From the NCBI RefSeq assembly GCF_004379255.2, contig NC_056048.1:7908001-7972000 (forward strand): a DNA stretch of 64,000 bases, read 5' to 3'. Source of the stretch: Salvia splendens. Taxonomy: Eukaryota > Streptophyta > Magnoliopsida > Lamiales > Lamiaceae. Within the stretch, counting starts at the first letter, position 1. Each line of letters starts with the position of its first letter. The notes below the pieces were generated by a model. That model was given only the letters and a program-made list of their open reading frames with translations. It did no database searches and had not been told where the DNA came from. This document shows, piece by piece, positions 11,972 to 24,045 of this stretch. The position numbers and the translations under genes are program-made.

Positions 11972-12329
11972 GTGGTATCAGAGCCCTGGTTCAGGGGCTG
12001 GGCCTGTGTGGCTCGGGGTTCGGTGGGTTGCGCTTGCAAGTTCTCCGATGTCTCTGCGTGAGCTCGACCAAGACCTGTGGTGACCTGTGGACCTGTAACA
12101 TGGGGGTAGGCATGTGATCTTGGTTTGAGGGGAGGATTGTGGTGAAGCAAAACCATATCCCACATCGGAAAATGGACAAGAGTTGCAAGCATAAAAATGA
12201 GCTACCCCAACTCCATTAGTATGAGGCCTTTTGGGGAGTACCCCAAGAGCAAAACCGTGAGGGATTTGCCCAAAGCGGACAATATCATACTAATGTGGAG
12301 TTCGGGTGTGCACCACCGGACCCAACAGT

Positions 12330-15300
12330 GCTCACCACTTGCCCACCTCCTTATGCGACTTGGCGTGCCGATCTAGTCCCCCCGTGGCTCTGTGACTCAT
12401 GGTGTACTTATCATGTTAGTCCTTACAAGGAGGTCTTTTCTGAGCTAAAACCTGTTACTAATACTTATGTGTCTATGGCTGATGATAAGAAATATAAATT
12501 CATGGTATTGGCACTGTGTGTTTAAAGTTTGATAATGGTTTTGTGCTCTGTCTGAAAACGTGAGATATGTCCCTGACCTTTGCTACAATTTGATGTCTTG
12601 CACTGCTCTTGAAGCTGCGGGGATGGGGGAAAATGGGGGGATGGTGGCATGAAAATTTGCAAAGGATCTATGTGTCTCTTTAAGGCCAGCAAGAAATGTG
12701 GTTTATATGTCTGCAATGCAGTGTCTCTTTCATGTGAAAATGCCTATGCTAATGTGGTTAAAAGTAATAAAACAATGTTATGGCATGATAGACTAGGGCA
12801 TATGAGTGAGAAAGGTTTAAACATTCTGAAGAAGTATGCCATTTTAACTGAGTCTGATGTGGTTGATAGTTTACCTTTCGGTGATACATGTGTGCTGGGT
12901 AAACAGCACAGGGTCTCTTTTCCTTCTCCTGTGCCTACTAATGTGAGCAAGTGTGTTCTGGAATATTTGCACATGGATGTTTGGGGCCCTGCCTCAGTGT
13001 CTTCTCACTATGGTTCTGTGTATTTTCTGTCTATTATTGATGATTTCTCTAGGAAAGTGTGGTGCTTTCTTCTGAAACATAAGTATGATGTCTTTGAGAA
13101 ACTGAAAAACTGGAAGATCTTGATAGAAACTCAGACCAGTAAGAAGATTAAAGCTATCAGAACTGATAATGGCCTGGAATTCTGTAATAAACAGATTGAT
13201 GACTTATGTGCTGCACATGGTATTAAAGACATAGAACTGTTCCTTATACACCCCAACAAAATGGGGTGGCTGAAAGGATGAATAGGACTTTGCTTGAAAA
13301 AGTGAGATGCATGCTTAGTAAATCTGGATTATCTAAGAAATTTTGGGGTGAAGCTTTGTTGACTGCTGCTTATTTGATCAATAGGTCTCCATCTGTGCCT
13401 CTTAAGGGACAATGTCCTGAGTTTGTGTTTTTTGAAATTCCTATATCTCTTTCTCATCTAAGGGTGTTTGGCTGTGCTGCTTTTGTGCATAACAAGACTG
13501 ACAAACTTGAGCCTAGGTCTAGGAAAGGTGTTTTCCTTGGATATCCTGAGGGTGTTAAGGGTTATAGGGTCTGGATAAGGGTTATAGGGTCTGGATAAGG
13601 GATGAACCTGGGTTTAAGGTCATAATTAGCAGGGATGTGGTCTTCAATGAAGCTGAATTCCCTTGCTTAAGTTGACTGCTGACCCAACTCCACAATCTGT
13701 GGACAATGAACCTCTTATGGAGGTGGAGTCCACAGAACCACCTCACTGATATGGAGAATCAGAATGATACTCCAAGTGAGGTGGAGCAGCCTTTCTGGAA
13801 TTCTTATCCAGTCCTCACACCTGATGAGACACCTAATGAGGGAAATCTCAATGATTTTGTGCCTCAAAATGTGGATATTAATGTGGATAACAATGATATG
13901 CATGCTAGTCCTTTAAGGAATAATTCTCCTGTCCAGAATATTATTCAAAGTTCATCTGGTGTACAAAATGCTATTGATGATGCCGATTTGAGCAATTATG
14001 TGTTAGCTAGAGATAGAGCTAGAAGACAGAATGTGTCAAAACCTACTAGATTTGTTGGCTTGATTGCTCTTATTAATCTGGCTTTTAATGTTCATGAGTC
14101 TGATGGGGATGAACCCCAATCCTATAAGCAAGCAACTGAATCTAAGTTTTGGAACCAGTGGCATAAAGCTATGCTAGAGGAGATGCACTCTCTTAAGATT
14201 AATCTTGCATGGATACTTGTTCCTTTGCCTCCTGGCGCATCTGTGGTTGACTGCAGGTGGTTATATAAACTGAAAAATGAAGTGGAGGGTCTTAGGTACA
14301 AGGCCAGATTGGTTGCCAAAGGGTTTACTCAACAAGAGGGGGTAGATTACACTGAAATTTTTGCTCCTGTTGTTAAATTCACCACTGTCAGATTAATGTT
14401 TGCTTTGTGTGCTCACTTTAATTGAGAATTGAAACAGATGGATGTCAAAACCTGCTTTTTTGCATGGTGATTTAGATAAACCTATCTACATGAAACAGCC
14501 TGAAGGATTTGTTGATCCCAAATTTCCCAATCATGTGTGTTTGTTGAAAAAGGCTTTGTATGGTTTGAAACAATCTCCTAGGCAATGGAATATTAAGTTT
14601 AACAGTTGTATGCATAAGTTAGGTTTTGTGAGAAGCACTTTTGATGCATGCTTGTATGTTAAGGATCTTAACTCTTCTGTGCCTGTGATCCTGTTATTGT
14701 ATGTTGATGACATGCTTATAATGAGACCTTGTTTGAAAACCATAAAGTATGTCCAGTCTGCTTTAAGTGAGAATTTTGACATGAAGGACTTAGGTGATGC
14801 TCAGAAGATCTTAGGGATACATATCTTTAGAGATAGAAAGGCTTCTACCCTTGTGTTGCATCAGGAATCTTATGTGTGCAAAATTCTTAAAAATTTTAAC
14901 ATGTTGGATTCAAAGTCTGTCTCTGTTCCTTTGGCTTCTCATTTTGTGTTGAGTAAAGATCAGTGTCCTCAAACCAAGTCTGATATTATTGCTATGAAGA
15001 AGGTTCCTTATGCCAATGCCATTGGGTCTGTGATGTATTTGATGGTAAGTACTAGGCCTGATATTGCATATGCAGTTTCATGCCTTAGTAGGTATATGTC
15101 AAACCCTGGATCTGTGCATTGGAAAGCTCTAAAATGGCTTTTAAGATACCTCAAACATACTGCAAAATATGGTTTGTGTTATTCTAAGTGTGAAGCTGGT
15201 GTCTCCTTAACTGGTTTTGTGGATTCTAACTATGCAAATGACAGGGATAAGAGGAAGTCAACTACCTCCTATATGTTTACTGTTTGCAGTTCTTGTATCA

Positions 15301-15671
15301 GTTGGAAGTCCCAATTGCAGCATATAGTGGCCCTATCCACTACTGAGTCAGAGTACATTACTATCACAGAAGCAATGAAAGAAGCTGTTTGGTTAAAGGG
15401 AGTTCTCTCTGAACTTAAATTTCTGAAGTCATCTCCCTCTGTGTTTTCTGATTCTCAGTCTGCAATACAGTTATGCAAAAACCCTGTTTTCCATGATAGA
15501 ACTAAACATATAGATGTAAGGTTCCATTACATTAGGGACATAGTAGAAAAAGGTGAAGTTTTTCTGCATAAAGTGCATACAGACAAAAACCCTGCTGATA
15601 TGGGTACAAAACCTTTGCCTGCTGAAAAACTTATCTTCTGCATTAAATTCTTGCACTTTGATCTTGGATAG
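12330..15671 (+). pseudogene. Copia pol (protease-integrase-RT-RNase H), element A right copy
   Basis: The domain order is Copia-type. The protease motif is altered (DSWCTYHV instead of DSGCTYHV, near 12395), a GAG-pre-integrase zinc region has GDTC where the left copy has CDTC, and the integrase core spans about 12965-13300. Reverse transcriptase carries the YVDD catalytic box near 14700, and RNase H runs from about 15200 (FVDSNYAND, STTESEY, FSDSQSAI) to the stop at 15671. Breaks include frameshifts near 12500, 13225 (one A fewer than the left copy), 13575 (20-bp duplication), 13670 and 14450, and a TGA at about 14424. The RT/RNase H frame 14442-15671 is open for about 400 codons. In an intact element it would copy the RNA into cDNA in virus-like particles; no active product is expected here. 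Confidence 0.92.
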
Positions 15672-15934
15672 TTGCATGTCCCGGGGATAAAAAGACCTCA
15701 GTCATCCTACCTGTCTTGGTAAAGCTGGTATGTGGACTGAGGCAAAAAGTCCTCCTAGACTAATGGGTTTAGACCCTCTGGTGTCTGGAGGCAGCATGGT
15801 GATTCCCTTAATGCCAGTGAACTCCGTTGTGTTCTTTGGGGCTTAGCGGGGATTGCCTTTATAGGCTGTGATGATGTTCACCTTAGCCAGGTTAGTTCAA
15901 GCTGGTTTCCCAGAATGAAGTCCAAGGTGGAGTA

Positions 15935-16809
15935 TGTTAAATAATTGGTGGACTTACATTGGGCCCGTTTTAACCGTAGCTCATATGTATGAGAATTGGG
16001 CTGGGCCCAATAGACTTACCTCTCCACTCCAGATGCCGCCACGTGTACCCTCACTCGGATCCTTGTCTCCAGCCGTTGGATCCAGGTTTGTGTTTGTTAT
16101 GTGAGTGAGACCCTTGGGTTACTCACTTATATTATTCACTCTCATTCTCTCTCTGACTTCTCACTTTCTCACTACTCTCTCTCTCGTTCCTCTCTTCTGT
16201 TCTCCTTCTCCGACGTCTCTTCGACTGTTTCTGATGATCTCTCACGGTTGAAAGTGAAGAGGATCGTGCTACAGTAGTGTGGGAAGTAACTACTTCGGTT
16301 GCTGGGTCGGTTGTGAACTAGGGTTTTGTTTCTGGAGCGGTTTTTGTGAGGAGGTGTTCTTGAACTGGTTAGATCTGGTGCTTGGGGGTTGTGTTGGTCT
16401 GGAATCTGGAGTGTGAGGTTAATCACCGGCTGATTTGGCAATACTCCTTTGGATCTAAGTTCTGGAGAATAGGCTTGAGCCTATGGCGGGTGTCTGAGCC
16501 GTAGACTCATTCTTGAAGTGTTCTTTCTGTGTTGTTTCTCTCTTACATGTGGTTTCTGACTTAGATCCGAAAGGATTATTATAGTTTTTACTAATCAGGT
16601 TTGTGAGTGTGCAGGGTATAGAAGACTCCAAGTGGTTGGTGATTAACTCTCTAGTCTGTAATAGCTAGATAGTCTCTTGTTCTGTAATCAAGCTTTCTTG
16701 TAAACTTGCTTGTAATATCAGTCGCATTGTTGGAGTTTGACTGAGCTCCCTAATGAAGAATAAAGAGGTCTTGATAAATAGTGAATCCGATCTATGTCTG
16801 ATCCCTATA
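15935..16809 (+). repeat. 3' LTR of Copia A
   Basis: It starts TGTTAAATAATTGG after a purine tract and ends CCCTATA before the target repeat GACTT. It is closely similar over its whole length to the 5' LTR. Confidence 0.93.
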
Positions 16810-17481
16810 GACTTAATAGGTTAACTTGTATACACCACTAAATATCCATTGAAATTTAAAGGAATTTATTATCCAATACAAAATTGACGTGTCACTTTAT
16901 TTTATTTCAAAAGGAAAAGTTTCCATCATTTCTTTTTCCAGCCATCCTTTGAATTTTAGCAAAGCTCAAACACTCTCTCAAAATCGCAATACGTGTTCTT
17001 GTCGTCTAGTGTGCAAGTACAGTATTGCCCTCGTAACGTTTTCTGTAAGTTGTCGTGTAGGTAGGGACAAATTAAGGTAATTTTAGATCCCACCGTCGTT
17101 TTATCGCAATCTTCGGATCAGACGTTGTCTGCTTCCACGTGTCCTCTTCGTTCAAAATCAGACCACGCCCATCATTTAGTTTTCAGTTTTTATCTATAAA
17201 AATTGTCAGTTTTTTTTTCTTTTTAAAGTAACCGTCTCTTTCTAATTTGCTATGTGCATTTATTATTATAATCTAAAAAAAGAGATAAAACTGTCTGTAA
17301 TCGATAATGAAATAAACCGTTGCTGCCTCATTGTATATTCTACTCACAAAAGAAGACTCATCCTCACTCTTGTTTCTCTCTCTACTCCTTCACTCCACTT
17401 CAATCCCGTTGCTCATTTCCCTTGCCTACACGCATAGAGTGTTTCGAAATTCAAATCAATTCGGATTCTATTTCTGCGGAT
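16810..17481 (+). promoter_or_regulatory. Upstream region of the tomosyn-like gene
   Basis: AT-rich DNA with a G-box core CACGTG at 17136-17141 and a TATA-like CTATAAAAA at about 17194-17202, roughly 280 bp before the ATG. A pyrimidine-rich leader (17340-17420) precedes the start. The promoter lies only a few hundred bp from the Copia A 3' LTR. Motif roles are inferred from sequence alone. Confidence 0.5.
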
Positions 17482-20400
17482 ATGTCTGTTTTCGTGAAGA
17501 AACTCGTTGAAAAGGCTTCTATGAAAAAGGTTTGATTTTCGGAACATTTTAAATTCAGTTTCAGTAGTGTTTGTATCATCATCTTCTTCTATTCAACTTG
17601 TTAGTTTCCAAGCTTTCAATTTTTTTGAGATTCAACCCTTTTCTTTGATTGTTTGAGAGTTGTCATCGATCAAGTAAGTAAAACAAAATGGAGTTCTGAA
17701 TTTCTTACTGGTCAGTTACAACGTTGTTTATTTGTGAGGATCTGATGGATTATTTGGACATAAAAAAAAATTAACTACTTGTGATAAATGGAATAGTAGA
17801 TCTTGTAATTTAGTTATGAAATTGATATGCAAATCGAAGTTGATTTTTTGCATTTAAGTTTGTTAACAACAATATTTGCCTTTTGGAAGTTGTGGTAACT
17901 TGTTTTTTATGCTAGGAAAGAATTCCCATTTTAAGGCAAATGTATTTCTTAAAATGGCATATCTGTATAGTATAAGTGCAGTAAAAGTTTTCACAACATA
18001 TCTGGATTTTTGGGAGAAAAAAAAAACTGTAACTACTTGTGACAAATGGAGAAGTGGATTTTGGTACTTTAGTTACTAAATTGATATGCAAATCGAAGTT
18101 GATTTTCGGCATTCAAGGTTGTTATCAATTATATTTGCCTTTTGGAAGTGGTAACTTATTTTTGTTATGCTAGGGGGGAATTTCCATTTTAAGTCAAATG
18201 TAGGAGTATTTCTTAAACTGGCATATCTGTATAGTATAAAAGGAGTAAATGTTTCACATCAAAATGTTACTACTCTTATTTTTAGTAATATCGGTTGAAT
18301 TTGAAGGTTAAATGCATTTTTAAGAGGTTGGAGATTTCTCTATGTCCTGTATGGGATATAACTAGTAGCCCTTTTGCAGCATTCAGGGTTTTCAGACAGT
18401 TTGAGACCCGACGATGTGGATCCTCGTTTGTTTTTTCACTACGGGATTCCATCAGGTGCTGTGCTCGTGGCTCATGACTCCGTTCAACAAATTCTTGCTA
18501 TTTCAACTAAGTAAGCCTATTCTCCAGCATTTATTACAGAATTGTTGAAGCTCCTCTTGTACATTTATGTTGATATTTAAACGCTTTATGGTACGGGTTA
18601 TGTGACTAAAGGGGTCACATATTTTGTTCCTTGATACGTGTTTTGACTAGATGAAACTCTTTTGCGCCCCCTCAGAGATGGACAAATAAAATTGTTCGGT
18701 AAAGATGGCGCGCAAGCTCTACTTGAATCTTCAGAAACGTTACCAAGTAAATTTTTGGTGGTACGCGTCGCTGACATTATATTGTTTTCATTTTGTGCAT
18801 GTACAGAGGCATCCTCTTAGTACATTTTATCCGTTCACAACCTTGATAACTTACATCGAGTAATAGTTTTTGTTGACAGTTTATCGAGAACCAGGGTATT
18901 CTTTTAAACGTAAATGTCAACAACCAAATTGAGGTAGTGACACTTGTTTATTGAACGAAAACATTTCTCTCGATTTATATGATAATATTTTGTGTTATTC
19001 ATTCGTAGGTCTGGGATCTCGATAACAAGTGTTTGTCGTCTGTCCATCACTTTGGGAAGGAGATCACCTCATTCACGGCCATGCGCAATGGAGCTTACAT
19101 GTACTCGACTTAAATTATGCAAGGAAGGAGCTAATTGAAATGCATACACTCTATAGATTTTTATTGGTATGTTGATCTTGGCAGGTACATAGGAGATTCG
19201 TCGGGAAATGTGTCCATCTTAAGGTTACACAAGGAGACATTCAGTATTGAACCAATGAAATACCATATACCTCTTTTGGTATCTTATGGCAAGACAAGCG
19301 AGGTTGGAAGTGATATCGCAGCAAAACACGTTCTTCCTCAACCGACATCTGAAAGTAAAAGGTAGTACTTGTTGAGGTTGTAGATCTATTGGATTGTTAG
19401 TTGTTACTGTGGATATGGACTAAGATGTTTCAAGTTCTCTCAGGGTGCTTATTATCTATTCTGATGGTGTTATTACGTTGTGGGGAATACGAGAAAGCAA
19501 AGCCGTATCCACAAATTCTGGTGTTTCCACTATGCTTCAAGAAGCGAAGAAAGTAACAGCAGCATGCTGGGCTTGCTCTGGTGGAACTAAAGTTGTCGTT
19601 GGGTACAGCAACGGCGATATAATCCTCTGGAGTGTTCCATGCCCCGCGGATTCAGATGCCGAACAAGCTGCAAGTCAGATTACTCCACTCTATAAGCTAA
19701 ATATTGGATATAAAGCAGAGAAAATTCCAATAGTCAAGCTGAAATGGGCTGACGCGGATGGAAAATCAAGCCGGCTTTATGTTCTTGGCAGCAGCTCCGA
19801 TAGTAGCTCCACGAGTTTGTTACAGGTACCAAACTGTTGGCTAGTCGCGTTAGTTTCAATAGTTGCTTTACAGATTTGCTCGATGGAATGTGGCAGGTTG
19901 TTTTACTGAATGAACAAACTGAAACGCGCACTGTCAAACTGGGGCTCCATCCTCGCGAGCCAGTGGTGGACTTTGAAATCACCACGAGCTCCGATCAAAA
20001 CAAGCATAGGCGTGATTCTCTTCTCTTGCTTGGGAGGTCAAGCCATGTCTACACCTACGATGACTCTTTAATCGAAAGGTACCTTGCGCAGAGCCAAAGT
20101 AAATCATCTCCTTCGCTTCCAAAGGAGGTGATGGTCAAGCTTCCTTACGGTGATTCAAGCATCACGGTAGCTCAATTCGTGACGAGCATCCCCTGCATTC
20201 CTTCTTCTGCTGACGAGGTAAGCACGAGAGTTCACAGAAAAAGTAGAAGGCTGGCGAATGAGGACCCGGGCGTTGAGTTTCTTTGCTTCTTGTTATGTAG
20301 GACTTTAGCATGCTGGCAAAAGACAGTTTGCCACTTTTTCCTTTTGAAAGAAGCTTAAAGGATGGAAGCAACTCAACTTTTACTCCGTTTTCGAAGGCTA

Positions 20401-23093
20401 AGAACCTGCTTATTACAGGACATAGCTCTGGGGCGATCAACTTCTGGGATGCTTCTTGTCCACTTCTGCTCCCGGTAGCTTCTATAACCCAACAGGTAAT
20501 TGCGTGGCTTTTCTACGACGAGCTTCAGTGAACTAGCATTGTTTCTTGGTAGTTTATAAGATTATAATTTTATCTATTCATATCCCTTTTATTTTCATCT
20601 TGCTTCTGCAGAGTGATAATGACTTGTTTTTAAGTGGCATTGCACTGACGGCGTTGCATTTCTACTATGAATCACATGTTCTCGTGTCGGGAGATCAAAG
20701 TGGAACTGTAAGCAAGTTCTCTCGTTGCGTGTTCTGTGGGCTATTGGTGCACTGATTTCTCACTTGTTGTTCTTTGTGCAGGTCCGGATTTTCACGCTTA
20801 AATCAGAGACGTTCGCCGCTCCAAGCACGTTTTTATCCTTAGGTACTTGTTCTTATGAATAGATAGAGTCACTGATTTTAAAGACATCAAGAATTTAATT
20901 GTTTCCCTACTAACACATAGGTAATTCGAGGAAAGGAAGCAGTAATATCATTCGTCGTGTCAAAGTTGTGAAGGTCAATGGTGCAATTCTGTCTATCACG
21001 ACGACCGGGAATCTAAAACAGCTTGCTGTTGGATCTGATCAAGGATATGTAAGTTTATCTCTAGCATGTTTTTCGAATATCCTTCTTTTTCGAATATCCT
21101 TCTCCTGAACAATCTATCTTAAAGTCTGAAGTTTACGTATTGTATCTCGTGCACACAGGTGTATTTGATCGATCCAGAGGGTCCCGTTGTGTTGTATGAG
21201 AAACACATTGCAGGTGAATTCTGCACTGGGAATATCTCGATGCATTTTGAAACTTGCAGCTTCCACGGCTTTGAGAAAGATGTTATCATTGTGGCAACGA
21301 AAGATTCGTCTATTTTTACACTTGAGAAGGATACAGGAAATACACTAAGCTCTGATGTGGTCCGGCCTAATACACCGTCAAAAGCTCTATTTACACGGGT
21401 TCTAGGTGAGTGTTGTCTCTGAATTCTCTCTTCGTCTTCTTAGAAATAAAAAATAAAAAAACTCCGATTTTCCAGATTGCTCTTACAGAGGATCTAGCGT
21501 GCCTGATGCTATAGACGGCAACAGCATTCGCTCTGACAACTCAACTCCAAAGCAATCGTTTATGTTGCTATGCACTGATAAATCAGCGTATGTGTTTTCC
21601 TTGTCGCATTTGGTCCAGGTATGTGCGCATCCGGCTGTCGTGTAATCAGCATGACTGATTCAGAAAGTTCAAGTAATGATGTTCGTATTCGCAGGGTGTC
21701 AAGAAAGTGATGTACAAAAAGAAATTCAGTTCCCCTTGTTACTCAGCATCAACTTTTGGCTCTCCGGATGCCGGGCTTATACTCCTTTTCACCAGTGGAA
21801 AGATCGAGATTAGGTAACGTTTCCGTGCTTAGTTTACCAGAAGTTCATACGAAATGTATGATTGAATTTATTAATATGAAACATCAGATCCCTGCCAGAA
21901 TTGTCTCTTGTGAAGCAAAGTTCAGTAAGAGCACTCACATTTTCGACTCTTAGACCTCTCTCGGTTTCTGACATTGTAGTGTCGTCGTCCCTTGATGGCG
22001 AACTCATCATTGTAAGTCTTCAGCATCACTTTTTTATCGCTCTACGGTTACCTGAAAAAGACTGCTAACTATACTTGCTCTGAATCTGAATCAGATCAAC
22101 GGTGATCAGGAGTTACTTTTCGTCTCAACTTTGCTCCACGAGGCTTACAGATTTGTGGAATCGGCTTCCACAGTTCTAAAGAAGGACCTTGTGAATGCTC
22201 AGGGGCTCATCTGTTCACCGCCCGTGAAAGAAAAGAAGAAGGGAATATTTGCCTCTGTGATCAAAGACAGCAAGAGTGCAAAAGCGAGGAACGGTCATGA
22301 GGTGGAAACCGAAGATTGCAGACAAAGTATCGAAGAACTATCGACCATATTTTCGACATCCAACTTCTCAATGGATGTTGAAAGTGAGGAGAAGAAAGTT
22401 ATGAATGAGGAAAATGAGGACTTGGATATAGGTATTTTTTTTCTTCTGTTGTTGTTTTGTAAAGTCTAAGCTAAGCCTTGACTTTTCTTCGTTGCTTATG
22501 GTTCGACAGATGACATTGAGATCGACGACGCGAAAGAGAAGCCAAGAGGGTATCCAGTGATAGCAGGGTTGAACAGACAAAATATTACAAATAGATTTCA
22601 AGCAATTAAAGGTAACTAAGTCTTATCACTTTACGTCGAAAATTAGTGACTTTTTCGACATTTCTTTTCGTTCGTCTCACAGGCAAGTTGAAAAATACGA
22701 AGGCGAAGACTGAAAAAGTGGCAGTAAATGAAGTGGAGGAGGAGGAGGAGAAAACTGGTGCTGCTGTTGATCAAATCAAGAAGAAATATGGCCATGCTTC
22801 ATCTGTAAGTTCAAATCAATGCGAGGATAAGAGGGCTCTTTTTGATGAGATTTGGTAACGTAAATGCAGGAATCGGGGGCAGCGAAGAGGAAGCTGAGTG
22901 AGAACTTGAAGAAGTTGCAGGTAACACTTATTTGTATGGAAAGAGAAATGAAGAGAATTTGGTGAGGAATGAATGGAGGTTTTGTGGTGTGTAGGGAATA
23001 AGCTTGAAAACAACAGAGATGCAGGATACAGCACGCTCGTTTTCGTCTATGGCCAAAGAGGTGTTGCGGTTTGCTGAAAATGATAACAACTGA
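17482..23093 (+). CDS. Tomosyn/Lgl-family WD40 and R-SNARE-like protein, 21 exons
   Basis: Joined exons: 17482-17529, 18380-18510, 18676-18760, 18880-18933, 19009-19100, 19185-19361, 19444-19825, 19897-20217, 20301-20495, 20612-20707, 20782-20842, 20921-21048, 21159-21405, 21476-21618, 21695-21813, 21888-22011, 22095-22431, 22510-22611, 22683-22804, 22870-22920, 22995-23093. All introns are GT-AG and the total is 3114 nt (1037 aa), close to the family's usual length. The N-terminus MSVFVKKLVEKASMKK and the following PDDVDPRLFFHYGIPSG are hallmarks of plant tomosyn (Arabidopsis TYN1/TYN2-like). WD40-type strands (IEVWDLDNK, ITLWGIRESK, IILWSV, INFWDAS) suggest two beta-propellers. An acidic, Lys-rich linker precedes a C-terminal R-SNARE-like coiled coil (about the last 60 residues). 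Tomosyns bind plasma-membrane syntaxins and restrain exocytosis; that role is family knowledge. The exon 2 acceptor (after TTTGCAG) was chosen because it keeps the frame. Confidence 0.93.
17760..18260 (+). repeat. Tandem duplication (~258 bp period) in tomosyn intron 1
   Basis: The stretch beginning TTAACTACTTGTGATAAATGG (near 17771) recurs diverged near 18029, including GATATGCAAATCGAAGTTGA and TGGCATATCTGTATAGTATAA in both units. The two units are adjacent and wholly intronic. Confidence 0.9.
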
Positions 23094-24045
23094 CCATCTC
23101 TCAAAATTCAAATCCTTTGCATATTTTTTTTTTGAGTGCACAAAATGAAAAGTAATTTATTGTTTATACCACAGAGTGTGTATATTCTTGTTCAACGTTG
23201 TTATCGCTACACTGTTTGCACGCTGTCATTTATTTTTTTTACTACATTAAATAACTAGTCACTTTATTGGCTACTAGTGCAAAACAATGTTGTGAGATAC
23301 TATTTTTTATACACGATTGATATAATATGAGATCTAATTAAATACGATTTACTATTTTGAGATATTTTTGATGAGGTGAATATAATTTAGAATTGAAATT
23401 GATAATTTTTTTTCCAAAATAAAAATAGTTGGAGGCTTAGGCAAGCAGACATGCATAGCCATGAAACTTGTCAAATAAAGATGACATTGGCTAATCCTTA
23501 TAGTAATAAAGTAGAGAAAGAATAATGGATGATGTTATTAAAATAAAAATGGATTAATTTTTATGGATGTATAAAAATGAAAAAAAAATATAATAATAAT
23601 TATTATTTTAACTTTTTACAAATTACATTATTTTTTTACTTGAAATTATATTGTTAATTGCATAACGAATATAATTCTCGTTCTATATGCTCCTTAACCA
23701 GTACAAAAATTGAAAAGTAACAGCTAAATATTATTTCTCTCCCATTAAAAATGATCAATTTTCATTTTTTATTTATCCAATGAGTTATTATTAAAAAATA
23801 TATTTATTATTCTTTCAACTTAATAGTACAAAAATAAATTGCATAAAATGCCGTACAACCTAAAATAAAATGAGAAGCAGTACGTATTTTATTAGGGGTA
23901 TTTCCGTAATCTCGCCAGAGGCTAATGTCTATTTCCGGCTAGGGTTTCTAATTTCCCCTGTTTCTGCGTGGGTAAAAGGCTCTCACTTTGATCTGACTTT
24001 CTACTCTATCACGACGCCGTATTGGATTCTGTCTTCGTCGCTGCC
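23094..24045. other. Intergenic: tomosyn 3' end to RRM gene leader
   Basis: AT-rich DNA with no coding signal. The last 150 bp (from about 23900) are GC-richer and pyrimidine-rich and likely form the 5' leader of the RRM gene. Confidence 0.6.

Larger units (their letters stand above)
9543..14894 (+). repeat. Right copy of the duplicated segment
   Basis: It starts with the same ATAAATCTACACTT as window position 1 and runs in parallel with the left copy at an offset of about 9.54 kb, through the same Stowaway and the same Copia insertion site. Unlike the left copy it continues uninterrupted into the 3' half of Copia A. Differences between the copies are mainly 1-base indels, many in homopolymers. 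Confidence 0.95.
11090..16809 (+). mobile_element. Ty1/copia element A, full-length copy with both LTRs
   Basis: The 5' LTR is 11090-11971, a tRNA-Met primer site starts at 11973, and pol spans 12330-15671. A purine-rich tract (AAGGTGGAGTA) ends at 15934 and the 3' LTR is 15935-16809. GACTT occurs at 11084-11088 and again at 16810-16814, giving the expected 5-bp target duplication (one extra C separates the left copy from the LTR). No gag domain lies between primer site and protease, so the element probably could not move without help. The 5' LTR terminus has changed from ACA to ATA. Confidence 0.94.

Noticed and set aside
11330..12192. Minus-strand open frames over the Copia A LTR and leader
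   Set aside because: Antisense shadows of LTR/leader DNA, with no domain.
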